Shown here piece after piece: positions 30,933 through 43,789 of a stretch of 64,000 nt of DNA. Position numbers and translations under genes: made by a program. The notes under the pieces were generated by a model. That model made no database searches and was not told the origin of the DNA. It was given only the letters and a program-made list of their open reading frames with translations. The stretch's first letter is position 1. Each line of letters starts with the position of its first letter. This stretch comes from Sordaria brevicollis (lineage: Eukaryota > Ascomycota > Sordariomycetes > Sordariales > Sordariaceae): positions 62,001-126,000 of the forward strand of contig JAUTDP010000013.1 of NCBI GenBank assembly GCA_033439795.1. The letters run 5' to 3'.

Positions 30933-33275
30933 AATAATAAAAAGGATTACGAGTACTATATTAATAATATCTTCGAACGCTTTATTAAAATAAATTTTAA
31001 TATCAATATTAATAAATGCGAATTTTATACGAAATATATAAAATACTTTAATTTTATTATAATATTAAAAAGTATCGAAATAAATTTAAATAAAGTTAAA
31101 GCCGTTTTCGAATAGGTATTACTATAATCCAAAAAGTCCCTATAATAATTCTTAGGCTTCGCGAATTTCTACCGTCGGTTTATAAAAAACTTTTTAATAA
31201 TAATTTTACTCCTATACGAATTAATAAAGAAAGATATATTATAATCGTAATTTAACCGCTACCAATCCGTATTTAAGGCTTTAAAAAAGGCCTTCGCTAT
31301 TAAATTAATTTTAAAGATTTATAATTGGATTAAAAAAACCGTCATCGAAATTAACGCTTCGAATTAGGTAATAAGCGGTATACTTTTATAATATAGAAAC
31401 GATAATATATTATACCCCGTAGCCTATTTCTTTACGAAATATTCCGCTTAGGAATATAATTACAACGTTTATAATAAAGAATTCTTAATTATTATTAAAA
31501 TACTAGAAGAATAATAATTAGAATTCGAAAGCGTATAATAATTTTTTAATATCCTTACGGATTATAAAAATTTAAAGATATTTACGATTAATAAGCAATT
31601 AATATAATATTATATACGGTAATTCTAATTTCTATCCCGTTTTAATTTCTAAATCCAATATACCCCCGGTTCTAAAAATTTACGTCCGGACGTACTTAAT
31701 TATAAACTTAATAATATCCCTATTAAGGCCGAAAATAAATATTTAACCGCCCGCTAACGTATATTATTATAACCTTTATAATTCGTAAACAGATACTTTA
31801 ACGACTTTACAATATATTTCTCCCTATCCCTTATAAATAATTATAAAAATAAATCTATCGACGATATTATTCTAAATAATTATAAGAATTCCGTATTCTT
31901 CTAAGAAGTTATTTCTATTTTAAATAATTTAAACGCCCGTAATTGGCTAATTTCTATCCGTAAAGTCCTATATAAAATTTTTAGCGAATATTGGATTATA
32001 TTTAATAATATAGTGAAGTAGCGAAGTTATATTATTATTAACCTTTATAATAAAGAACTTTAATTCCAATTAATTAACCGTTAATATAATTCGCTTAGCG
32101 CGGGCTATCCGGGGTGTAATATTATATACGAATTATTATCCCGCGAATTTTATTAAGAGGGGATAATTAACGATATCTATATTTTTTATAAAGTATACCT
32201 TTTATATATAAAAATAAAATTCTTTAAGCGGGGATATATTAATTTTTTTAAAATTATCCCGATTATTATAATATTGTAGATTATAATTTCGGTCGATTAT
32301 ATTACCCCGCTGCCGGGTAATATATATTTTAATTAAGAATTTAAATATATTTATATCGTTATAAATTAATTAATTAAAATATAGTATTTTATTCCAACGG
32401 TTACGCTATTCGTTAAAGAATTAGTAGAACGATTTATCAATAAGGTTTATTATCTTTATAAGCTTTTAAATTCTATCCTTTCCGATTATAGTATGTAATT
32501 CGTATTCCGTTTTTAATTATCCCTTTATTAATAATTGGGAATAATACGTAAATTTACCTCCGCTTTCTACCCGTAAATTAATACCTAAATAAAACGTATT
32601 AATATTAAAATAGAATAATACCTCCGCTTATATATTAATTAATCTTAAACGGATTAGGCCAAATAATTCCCCTTCGCCGAATTCGTAAGAAATAACGCTA
32701 TTTTTTCTTTAATAAATTTATCCCCCTTCTTCGCTAATTACGGATATTACCCCTATATAAGTACCGAATTTCGTAACCCGCCGCCTTTTATATTATTATT
32801 TACGTAATTAAAAGAGTATTATAAAGTTAATAAATTCGCCGATTAATTTAAAAAAATTTGGGACTTTATAGTCTAATAAATAAAATAAATTTAAAACCGG
32901 TATAAGAAAAACGTTAATAAACGTCGTATCGATTTAATAAAATATAAATTTAAGGATATAGTACTATTTAATACCTTTAACCTTTTTAACGGCCGCTTAT
33001 ATATTAAATTTTCTCCCCGTTAGGAAGGCCTATTTATAATCCTTAAGTCTGATATTTATATTATTAAATTAAAGCTCCTTAATAATATAAAATATTCGCC
33101 CACCTTCTACGTTTTTATAGTATAACGCTAATTCGGCTAAGGCCTTCCCGGCTAAATAACCGATTCCAACGTCCATATTAACGAAGGAAGAGTAATAATC
33201 CGTACCGATAAATATAAAGAATACGTAAAATAGGGCTTTAATAAATTAATAAACGTCGAATAATAAAGTAAGAAC

Positions 33276-33360
33276 CGCTATTAATATTATTTAATTAAAT
33301 AGAAGGGCGATTACGAACCAATTTAGGAAAAGGTTAATAATATTATCGATTACGAAGTAC
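33276..33360 (+). pseudogene. Chromodomain relic at the end of the Gypsy-type pol
   Basis: From codon 33276 the frame reads RY, stop, YYLIK, stop, KGDYEPI, stop, EKVNNIIDYEV. The stops sit where chromodomains have Gln and Trp (TAA from CAA, TAG from TGG), giving the familiar YLIKWKG-x2-EPIWE pattern. Position just before the right LTR fits a chromodomain-bearing integrase. Confidence 0.8.
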
Positions 33361-33752
33361 GATTTTAAGAATTCTACTACGAATACTTTAATAAGCCTAT
33401 ATTACCCCGTATTTGAAACTTCTTCGATTAATTCCATTAAGAAGAACGAAATATTACAATAACGGACTCCGCTACCGCCGCCGCCTATAATGAACCTCCG
33501 CGCCGCCGCTCTACCCGATTAATATAATAATTCGCTACTTCGAAAATAGAAACGTTATTATTAAAAAAGGAGGAGGAAAAAGGGTTAATAAAAATAATAA
33601 TAAAGATTATACAATTTTTAATAAATAAATAATTTAGAATATAGTTAGCGTTATATTTAAGAGCGTTTAACGAATTATTAAAGGATTCTAAGATATAATT
33701 ATATGTATATATAGATTTTTTAATTTTATAAATTTCTTTTAAGGGGGGATAG

Positions 33753-34034
33753 TATTATAGGATTAGACCTATATTATACCCAATATACGTACTAACTACC
33801 CTTATAAGTGCCTAATTCCCTAATAGCTATTTACGACTATAATATATATGCTATAGTACGATATAGCCCAGATTTGGTTACCGGTAGTTACGTGCAATAT
33901 TACGTGGGCGTGTACGGGCTGGGGCATAGGCTCGCGCCTATATATCCAGCCCTCTACGTACACTTCCTATTTCCTCTCCTTTGTACTTCAATATATATCC
34001 TAACCCATACCTAACGTACACTCAGCCCGTGATA
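33753..34034 (+). repeat. Right LTR of nested Gypsy-type element (282 bp)
   Basis: Mirror image of the left LTR in mutation load: the first half is heavily converted (TATTATAGG for TGTCACAGG), the last half nearly unmutated. Followed by GTTAT. Confidence 0.9.
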
Positions 34035-36280
34035 GTTATAGGGAGGTTAATTTTATTATTAATAAAGAGAACGGGCCTAGGAAATTATATTTCTATAATA
34101 TAGCCTTTTACCCTAATTTTATAATTAACTTTATTTCCTTATATTTATTACGTAAATAAAATTTCTTTTAAAATTATAAATTACCTAATAATTACCTTCG
34201 TAATATAGATTAATTATTCTTTTACTATTTTAAAATTCGTTACTACTAAATTCTATTTAAAGAACTTCCCTATTTACTTATTCGAGCGAATTTCTATATC
34301 CGTAGGAATATAATCAATTCTTATATAGGCCGTAAATATTATTATAAAGACCCCTTTATTTAGTATCTTAAATTAAAGTACTTTAATTTTTAAATACTAT
34401 CCTACCTTTATAACGTATTAAAAGCTAAAATCATATTTAAAAATAAGAAAAAGGAAAACGAAAAAAACCCTAAAACCGAATAATATAATATTTATACTTA
34501 AATAAAAATTAAGTAATAAATTAAACGAAAATTTAAAAATAGAGGGTATAGGGCTAGAAAACGTTTCGCTATAAATTTTCTCAATTATAAAGAAAGCTAT
34601 CGAAATTATATTAATATTATATTTATTATTTATAAATTTATTAGGTATATTTAAGAATATTTCCTCTACGACCGATTCGCTACTATAATTATAATTTATT
34701 TAAACGATTTCTTTACTCTCCTTAAAATATAATTTAATATTATAATACGAATATTAAAATATAATAACGAAATTACGAAATTATAATTACTCTTAGATTT
34801 ATTAGCGTAATATAGTATAATTATAGAATTTTCTACCCCGTATATTGAAATATAGAATAGAAGTATAAAGCGTTCGGGAAGTATAATTAAAAATAAAGTG
34901 CGCGCTATAAATTTAGGTATTCGTTTTTTTAAAGATTTTTAACCGGAAATCGTTTTTATAGTAATATATTTTAATAATCGGTCCCCTAAATACTTCTACA
35001 ATTAGAAATCTCCTTATAAAAGATTCTATATAGCTATTATTAGGAAAATTAATAGTAATAATAATAAAATTACCCCCCGTAAACTTAATATTTCCTACCT
35101 TCGAATTTATAGTTGTAAAATATTCGTAATAATTATTACCGTTAAGAATAAGTAAAATAAATTTTAAAAAATAAACCCTAAGGCGTAAATTAGATATTTA
35201 ATCGGTTATATTTCTATAGTTATTTACCGAATTTAGAACCCTATTATTAACGAGGTTATTAATACCCGTAATATTATTTTTAATAAACGTACCCTTTTTA
35301 CTAATAAAGTAGAAAAGGAAACCGAATCTTTAAAATTTACTTTAAAAGAATTTACCGCCTTATTAAAAAAGTATACCGTTAAAAAATAATTATTAAATAA
35401 TTAATCTTCCCTCGATTTTATAGTTAACCGTATTAATATAGAAGATACGAATATTTACGACCTTTTAAACTCTTTTTTTCTTAATCCGGTTTAAGAAGGG
35501 GAGGTAATAATTATTAGGGAAGTATAAACCGAAGAAATAATTACTAAGGAGGTAGAAATTAACGTACCGCCTCTAAACCCCTTTAATAAGGTTGTAAACT
35601 TAAAGGAGGACCGAATAATTATTAATTATTTCGTTAATTACGACTATTTAATATTATTAAATATATTATTACTAATTTCCTTTCTTATAGGGGTATTTAC
35701 TATAAATTATATTAAGTACGTTAAAAAGGAATTATTAAAAAGTTTCGAATTTTAGAAGGCAATATTTAACGCCGGATATTTTTACTAATTTATAATTATA
35801 ATATATAGGAAAAAAGTTACTAAAATAGAATTATAACGCTTTATATATAAGGAAAGGGTAATTACTAAAAATATAATCGAATTTTTAATCGCTATTAATA
35901 AATTTTAAAACCTCTACCGTTATTAATTACCGCTAATACTTCGTAATTATAAAAACCTTAATAAATATCCTTTAAGCGACCTTTTTAAGCAAACCGAACG
36001 AATTTACCTCGAAAATTATAAATAAATAAAAATTTAGGTAGAAGTAGACCGTAACGAGCTTAAAATTAAGGGTAAATAAATCCTCAATTATATATAAATA
36101 TATATTTATAAATACTTTAAGAATAATTATTTTAATAAAATTAAAATTCGTCTAATTATATATAGAAATTAATAAATAAAGATTATAGGGTAGGAAATTT
36201 ATACCTCTACCCTAATAAGAAGGTCTTTCCGCACCCTTATAGTTATAACTTTACGCTTTAATTTTGAATTTATTTAATAA

Positions 36281-36532
36281 AATATAATTAACGCCTTTGT
36301 AAACGTAGTAATAGACGAAGAAATTTATATACGTATATTATTAAATTATTATATTTAGGGGAAGGTGCTTAAAATCTTTAAAGTATTATATAATCTTCGT
36401 TATTCCCTATTATTATAATAACGAAAATTTATAGGGATATTTAAAGCCTTAAAATTCTACGTAATTCTTAAAAATCCCTATATTTTAATTAACGATAGTA
36501 TTTTAATCTTCTATTATATTAATAATATTATC
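36281..36532 (+). pseudogene. Copia-type reverse-transcriptase relic of the outer element
   Basis: Codons from 36281 read NIINAFVNVVIDEEIYIR, the RIP-converted Copia RT block DVxNAFLNGxLDEEVY. Codons from 36509 read FYYINNIIFYY, the converted FxYVDDIVF box; the two catalytic Asp are now Asn. This fixes the plus orientation and Copia identity of the outer element. Confidence 0.85.
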
Positions 36533-36681
36533 TTTTATTACTACCCTACTAAAGAGGAAATTGCCCGGTAATATATAAAGATTCTATAATCCCGGTATAA
36601 TTTAATTAGAGGAGAGGAATTATAATAATTCCTAAGTATTAAAGTAATCCGCGATCGTAAGGCCTATAAAATCTAATTATC

Positions 36682-36944
36682 CTAGCTGTCACGGCGCTGG
36701 CGGACAGGGTCCCTGTCCGGCGGACCGGTTGTCGCTCGGGCGGTCACCTGACAAAGGTTGACCGCACCAGCGCACGTGACTGCGTGCCGCCTTCGTGGGT
36801 CGCCCGCGCCCAGGCATAAAACCCTGGCGCGGGGCGCATCCTTTGCTCGTTTCTTCTTTTCTTCTTCATCTTGTGATTCTACAATAGACCTGGATTCAAC
36901 GTGTTAAGCTTGTCTCTCGTGACCACGTCGCTCGTGACACTAGC
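36682..36944 (+). mobile_element. Unmutated solo LTR (36687-36939) with CTAGC target duplication
   Basis: A GC-rich 253-bp island inside AT-rich DNA. It begins TGTCACGG and ends CTCGTGACA, with perfect TGTCA/TGACA terminal inversion. It is flanked by CTAGC on both sides (36682-36686 and 36940-36944). Inside are a CATAAAACC TATA-like box and a CT-rich stretch, suggesting plus orientation. No second copy lies in the window. It shows no RIP, consistent with insertion after the host element was mutated, or with being below the length that RIP detects (about 400 bp in N. crassa). Confidence 0.9.
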
Positions 36945-37856
36945 GGTTATACCTTTAAAAAATTTATAGGCTCGCCGATGATAAATGTACTATTTAAATC
37001 CCAATAAATAATATTGAATTAATACCTTACAATTATAAAATTACTAACTAATTTATCTATCGATATTAAATTAAAATCGGGTCTATACTCTACGCCGCCG
37101 TTATTACCAAATTAAATATTACCTTTATAACCAATCGATTTACTAAATATAATTATAACCTAAGATTAAAATATTATAAAGTTATAAATAAAGTATTATA
37201 TTACCTTTTTACTACTATAGATTTAGCCCTATATTATAAAAAAAATACCAAATTTTAATTTACTTTTAACATTTCCTTTACCGATAATTCTATCGATTAT
37301 AAAAGTTCCTAAAATTTTATAATTAAATTATATAATAAATTTATTTACTAAGGAGCTTTTAAATAATTAATAATAATTACCTCTATAACCGAAATAGAAT
37401 TCGTAGCCCTCTTTAACGTCGCTAAAGAAATACTATATATTATAAAATTATTTAGAAGTCTTATACTAAAATTCTCTAACCCTACCCTAATTCTCGAATA
37501 TAATAATATTCAAATATTCAAAATCCTAGATATAAAAGTATCAAAATTAGTAACTAAATTCCGTTATATCGATATTTACTAATATTAATTAAAGTAAGAG
37601 GTATAAATAAAAATAATTAAGGTATAATATTTCGAAATTTTAAAAATACCCGTAGATAGTATAACCAAAATATTAACCGTAAAGAAATACTAAAAATTTA
37701 GGAAATTAATAGGGATAGATTCTATACGAAATAAAGAAGGTTATTAACGGGTAAAATACTTAAGGATTAAGGAAATAAATAAAGAGGAGCAATTGGTCTT
37801 GTATAAATAATTTCAAATTTATCCATTTTAGGAAATAGATTGCATTTGAGGAGGTA

Positions 37857-38044
37857 TATTAAATTAGAGGGTAAACTCAATTAGTAGAAATAGGCTTATA
37901 TAAAGCGCCCTAGCCACTAGATTCTAGCTATAGACCTTCCTAATAGTTTGGGCACCCCCAATTCGGGTTCTATAAAATTCTTCTAAATATACACATCAAT
38001 TTTAACCCTCAATTACGATATCCACTTTACTGTGCAATTTGACA
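37857..38044 (+). repeat. Right LTR of outer Copia-type element (188 bp)
   Basis: Equal in length to 24711-24898. The left half is heavily RIP-converted, while the right half, ending TTTGACA, is nearly intact. GCACG follows at 38045-38049. Confidence 0.9.
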
Positions 38045-38300
38045 GCACGAGGGGAAGTTTAAGAGACGGAAAAACATAAAGATGCCCGCACTGGCGCGGA
38101 TCTGGGCAGGAACCTAATTTCAATGCGGCCCGGCTATTAGGTAGTTTCTAACTGTTACCCTGTCGTATTAGGGTTGGGGTTATGTGCGAGAAATAGTCGA
38201 ACAAACAAATTTCAATTGAATGTACGCTGAAATGACAAAGCAAGGGGCCCTGGGAATTGTCCCGCGGAGAAGTGGGTCCAAAATATTGATTTGATACAAT
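38045..38300. other. Native spacer between two retrotransposons
   Basis: 256 bp of ordinary base composition. It starts with the GCACG duplication and ends with the ACAAT duplication of the next element. It holds no gene. A single TTAGGG at about 38169 is not a telomere array. The pre-insertion locus would have read 24710 to 38050, and 38300 to 43971. Confidence 0.75.
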
Positions 38301-38476
38301 TGTAATAATGGCGGTAATATTGGGGCAGCAAAGAAAGCTTGATTGTGTGTGTAACTGTGTGTAAGACTCTATAGACGTACAGATCTCTAATCATTATAAA
38401 ATCCCTTAAATTCTAAACCTCGGTTATAATTACGTATACTTTATCTTCTTAAAGTGGGCTACCTAGTATTATAATA
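38301..38476 (-). repeat. LTR (3' in element sense) of second Copia-type element, 176 bp
   Basis: Matches 43790-43965 over its full length. The outer (low-coordinate) half is less mutated (TGTAATAATGG kept); the inner half is strongly converted and ends TATAATA. Confidence 0.9.
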
Positions 38477-39733
38477 TACCCCCTTAAATTTAGGCTACAA
38501 ATTAGCGCTAAATTTACCTAAAAATACCTTACAATCTATTTACCTCTTAGAGTTTTATACTTCTATAATTAAATTATTATAATAGTAATTTTAAAATCTT
38601 TATTTATTATATTAACTTTTAAATAGATCGTAAAGTTTATTTACTAATTTATTTATAACCTCTTCCTTATTTATCTCTTCCTAAAAACCCTTATCCTCCT
38701 TTTCCGAGTTTATTTTTTTGGGTATCCCTATTGCGATAAACGCGTTAGTAATTTCCTATAATTTCGTTAAAGGGCGTTAAAATTCGACGAATCCTAATTA
38801 TACTATCGATATAGCGTAGTCCGTAAGTTTAAAACTCTTTATAAAATTATTTATAATCTATTCTTTAATAGGGATATAAGTAATATCGATAAGGTTTCTC
38901 TCCTATACTTAACGTAATTAATATTTATATACATTAATATATTTTAATTTAATTATTAACCGTATATCCTCCTTAATTATAAATCGAATTATTTATTTAT
39001 TATTATATTTTATAAGCGTAGCCTACTAATTTAGACCTACGGTTAATTTATTTAGAAGATAACGAGCGTAAATAGTTTCTTTAACGCTTTAATTAAAGGA
39101 TAATAATTCTACTTTTATAAAGGAAGTAATTACCGTATTTTATTTATTAATACGCTAATTGACTATTATATTTAATAATTTTAATACAAACGTTTAGGAA
39201 TTTTTATAATTAAAGGAATTATCTATAAAAGAGGAATTAATTATTATATAGAAATCCTATTTATTAAATCTATTTAATTAGAAGGCGTAATTTTAAATCG
39301 ATAGTAAATAAAGGAGGATTCGATCTATAGCCCTATAATATATTAGGCTGGGGTTGGAATTGAATTAAGCGAATTTAGAAATAAGGAAGGTAATATTTAG
39401 GCGCGTAATAATAGCGATATAAAGGATAGAATTAATTTTAATTTAGTAGGCTATAATTTTATAGGGTAATACTTTATTTTCGTAGGTTATTAATTCTTCT
39501 TTAACTATAGGAGTTTAAAAGAATTTTTTCGTCCCTTTAACCTTTTTTATAATTTTCTTAATATATTCGCGCTAAAATAATTAAATTAACCGTTTTTTAC
39601 AGTTATAAATAATTTCGATTCCTAAGAATTATTTTAATTCTTCTCTATCGGTAAATTTATACTTCTTTTATAAAATAGCGATTACCCCTTTAATTATAGC
39701 GACCTCTTTATTTCTATTTAAATAAATAATAAT

Positions 39734-39748
39734 AATATTATCGATATA
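39734..39748 (-). pseudogene. Reverse-transcriptase catalytic-box relic of second Copia-type element
   Basis: The minus-strand frame reads FLFFYIDNIIII, equivalent to the Copia FLxxYVDDIII block, with one catalytic Asp turned to Asn. This sets the element's orientation. Confidence 0.75.
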
Positions 39749-42700
39749 GAAGAATAAAAAAACGTTATCCTTACGTAGAATATTAAGCTTAAAAGGGATA
39801 AGGGATATATTTATAATTATAAGGGTTTTAATAAATTCTTATTATTATAGGAGAAGTAATTTTTATAAATTATATAGCGTTCGAAGTAAACGGATTACTT
39901 AGCCTTTTTTTTAATATTTAAAAGGAGTTCGTATATATATTAATTCATTTAATAAAGTATTAATAAAAGTATTCCTTATATCGTATTAGATTAAATCGAA
40001 ATTAAAGTATATAATAATAATTATAAAAATGCGAAATAATTTAATTATTAATATAATTGCGTAGGTTTTTCGAATCCTATCCTTAATTTATTAATTTCCT
40101 TTTATTATTAATCGAGTTTTATATTTTTGGAATTTATTATTTTAGTCGAATTTATAAACGTAAATTTATTATAACTTTAGAATTTCCTTACCGAATACTT
40201 CCTTAATATTTATTTATTCTTAAAATTTTATTTTATAATACTTCGTTAAATACTCCTTTTTAGTAATAATAAATAATTCCCCTATAGGGTATAGGGAGAA
40301 TTTATAATAGTAATCTAAGAGTAATAAAAAATTTAACCGGTAGAAGGTCCTTAATAAACCTTATTTTTATAGACGGTTAACCTTCTCCCTTATTAATTTT
40401 AATTTAAAATTATAGCCGGGATCGACTTTGATTCCCTTCTCTTATATTTCTTCTAAGAATATTTAATCTACGACCGTATCTCCCTAAAGATTTATAGGAC
40501 GGTTTTTCCGCCCGGCGAAAAATAACGCTATTTAATTAAAATATTAATTTATAATTAATTATAAATCCTCGTTAAATTTCGAAAGACCGTTAATTAGAAA
40601 GGAAATTAACATATTATTTAGGGTTAAGGATATTAAATAATACCCTTTATCCTCTAAATTTATTATTATATTTTAAAAATTTAATAGTAATTACGAAGGT
40701 AAGGGTTTCTTTAAAAATTCTAATTAAATTTTTAACCCCATTTTAAGGACCGTTAAAGATTAGCCTAATAATATTAAAAAGACTTCTAATTCTTATATTT
40801 ATAATAAATATTAACTTATTTATATTTATTCTTAATATTAATCCCTTAATACTTTTTCTTTTCTCCTCTCCTTTAAAGTATTAATCGTATCGTTCGCGTC
40901 GGTCGGAAAGCCTAAGGTAATAAAATTAAGCGTCGGGTTTTCGAAGGTTAATAATAATTCGAAAATATTTACTTCGGCGGTATTTATATTATAAAGGGTT
41001 TTTAATTATATAGCTAATTTATTAAAAGAAACCTTTAAAGATTTATAGAACTTTTATACGTTACCGGTAAATATTTCATTTTCGTTAAATACGACGTCTC
41101 GTATTATAATAATCGAATTAATATATAAATTCTAAATTTAATATTAGTTCGAAAATTAGTAATTAATTAAATACTTAATTTACACTCGCTCCTTAAATTT
41201 CTTAATCCTATTTTTATTATTTATAATATTAATTATAAAAATAAAGGCTTTATAGCTATAAACCTTTAAATATATAATTATTAGGGAAGGATTTATTAAA
41301 GGAATTTTATTATCCTTAAAATTGAAATAAATTTCGAACCTCTCTTTAAGGGACTTCTAATAATATTCTACTTTAAACGTTAAATTATATAAATATATTA
41401 TTATACGTATTATTTTTAATTATAAAACTTCTAATAAATTCGTACTAATATATATTAATATTACCTTTATATTAATTATACCCCTTAAGCGCTCTATACT
41501 TTTATTTTATACTTACGTATAAAAAGCGGAGGGTTCGATAAATATACCGTAATAAACTAATTAAACTATAATTTTATAATTATTAATTATTTCGTTATTA
41601 TATTCAATTACCCGAAGAATAATATTATATTAAATTTATAAGCCTATAAAAAGGCTTTAAAAATTAGCTAAAATTATATTAACTTCCTAATTATTTAAAT
41701 AATAAATTTAAATATACTTAAACTACCGATTTATAATTACTATTAAATTTAAATATTCTTTATTTCGTATTTTAATTTTAATATAAAAGAAGAAATCGAT
41801 AGCGAATTATAATCTTAGACCTTTAAAATAATTACGAAATTCTTTATATACTTAGCGCTTTAATTTAATTAAAATATACAAATTATAATATATTATATCC
41901 AACCCTTTAAAGCGGACCTTATAAATTTATTTAATAAATTTTACGAACGTATTTAATTTTAAATAGCTAAATTAAAGATATTAATAAAGGGTTTCGCTTT
42001 CTTATAACCTCTATTAAAAATAATTAGAAATATATATTATAAAAGAAAATTCGTTAGCGTTATTTAATATTAAAGGGACGTACTCTAAAACAAATTATTT
42101 ATATATAGAATAGACGTAATAAATTAGTAAATTCGTAAAATTAGAACGAAGGCAACCGTTTTTATAATCCTAATAAATATAATCATCCTCGAATTTTCTT
42201 AAAAAAATAAAATTATATACTATATTTAATACTAATATAACGTTAGGAAAGATTAATTCCCTTATTTTATTATTATTTTTTAATTTTAATAATAATATTT
42301 CTATATCCTTCAATAATAATTTAATTATTCCTAGCCTATACGTAATTACTAATATCTATAGGGGTAAAGTTTTTAAAGTAATTAACCTTATTAAAGATAT
42401 AGATTATTATATTTAAATCGAAAATTATAAAGTCTTTTAGCGGGTATACGGCGTAAGAATCTATAAATATTAAAAAACTATTCTTATTTACTAAACGATT
42501 ATAGAATTACTCTTAAATAAATTCGTTATTCCTTTACTTATATAATTAAATAACGGTATTTTTAAATTTCTTATTTTTCTTTATATTCGCTAAAGTACGC
42601 TTTTTAATCTCCTTATTTTCGATTTATCTTTCGAATATAATTTAAGGGCGTATATAATAATATTTATAAACGTTATAGCCTTATTAATCGTAAAGTTTGT

Positions 42701-43789
42701 AAATATTATAATAGGTTTTACGTATTTATTAGGATAAAGAAGAGGCTCTTCTTTTATTAATTAATTTAGAAAAGGGTTTTTTATTACTATTATTATTTAT
42801 TAGGGTTATAATTTCCTCCTATCCCTTTTTAATATCCGTATTAAAATATTAATTTTTATTATTAGGAGTATCTTTTATAATAGGCTTTCTACTTAATATA
42901 ACCGTAAATATTATACTTTTTAATAGGGGGGTTAATTAACTTTTTACTTAAATAGGATTTACCATTATTATTTTACGAAAATCTTTAATAACGGTATAAA
43001 ATCCTATATTTATACGGTTATTCTTTATAATTTCCTTATTATATTATAATTAATACGAATTTACTTAAATAAAATAAAAATTTCCTTTAATAGCGAAATA
43101 AAATTCGGTAAATTAAATATTAGGATTTATAGCCTTAAAGATTTTACGCGCTTTATATAAAGTTATAATTTACTCCTATTAGAATAATTAGGTTATTTAA
43201 TTGTAATTAGCGCAATTAGGGCGTAAAATAGCGATTAATTAGGCCTTAATTAATTTTTTAATTTCTTTATCATTAAAATACGCTACCTTAATAAGGTTAT
43301 TATACTATTTATAAATTCCGGAATATTTAATAAAATTAATTTCGCGGTATAGATCTCTAATAATTTTTATTATTTATAGATTTAATTGGGTTTTTTTAGC
43401 CCCGAAATCTATAATAGCTTTTAAATCGGTACGTTAATCGTTTTTCTCGGTTATATAGTCGTAATAATTATGTTCGTAATAGAAATTATTATATATAGCG
43501 GTAATAAATAACTCTTTAAAGCGGGCCTTTCTTTTAATTACGGTTTCTCCTTCGGGTTCTTCGCTTCTATAATCTTCGATATTAAATTCGACGGGTTTAA
43601 TAAATTAGGACTACTAATTTATAGGATTAATATAATCCTATAGCCTTAAGTTTTAGGCTTAGGAAATAAAGGTATTTTCTTAAGCGGGCTAATCCTTTAA
43701 CGAATTAAGACGGATATTATTAATCTTCGACGATAATATTATTATTATTATTATTAGCGTAGCTCGGTCGAATCGGTAAAATTCTTAAT

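Larger units (their letters stand above)
26583..34034 (+). mobile_element. Nested Gypsy-type LTR retrotransposon with chromodomain, RIP-mutated
   Basis: A 7452-bp element with 282-bp LTRs (26583-26864 and 33753-34034). The exact duplication GTTAT lies at 26578-26582 and 34035-34039, inside the outer Copia element. The left LTR keeps an intact TGTCACAGG start; the right LTR ends TGATA, from TGACA. The purine tract AAGGGGGGATAG lies directly before the right LTR, giving plus orientation. Relics in Gypsy order: reverse transcriptase at 30582-30932 and a chromodomain near 33276-33360, at the end of the integrase region. The frames contain many RIP-made stops, so the element is inactive. It is a member of the chromodomain-bearing Gypsy group (chromoviruses) common in fungi. 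Confidence 0.9.
24711..38044 (+). mobile_element. Outer LTR retrotransposon, Ty1/Copia-type, RIP-mutated and interrupted by two insertions
   Basis: It is bounded by 188-bp LTRs (24711-24898 and 37857-38044) and a 5-bp duplication, GCACG. The LTR ends, allowing for RIP, are TGTCA at the left and TGACA at the right. A purine tract (GAGGAGGTA) precedes the right LTR, so the element reads on the plus strand. Relics in order: a gag zinc-knuckle pattern at 26100-26141, then, after the nested element, reverse-transcriptase motifs near 36281-36532. Removing the nested Gypsy-type element (with one duplication copy) and the solo LTR (likewise) leaves about 5.6 kb, a normal Copia size. Coding frames are full of TAA/TAG where TGG, CAA or CAG are expected. 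The order of motifs supports Copia, but I did not locate the integrase by eye. Confidence 0.88.

Noticed and set aside
33808..34014. 68-residue plus-strand frame
   Set aside because: It lies wholly within the right LTR of the nested Gypsy-type element.
38160..38185. TTAGGG followed by TTGGGG, telomere-like
   Set aside because: Only one TTAGGG unit is present; a Neurospora telomere would be a long array at a chromosome end.
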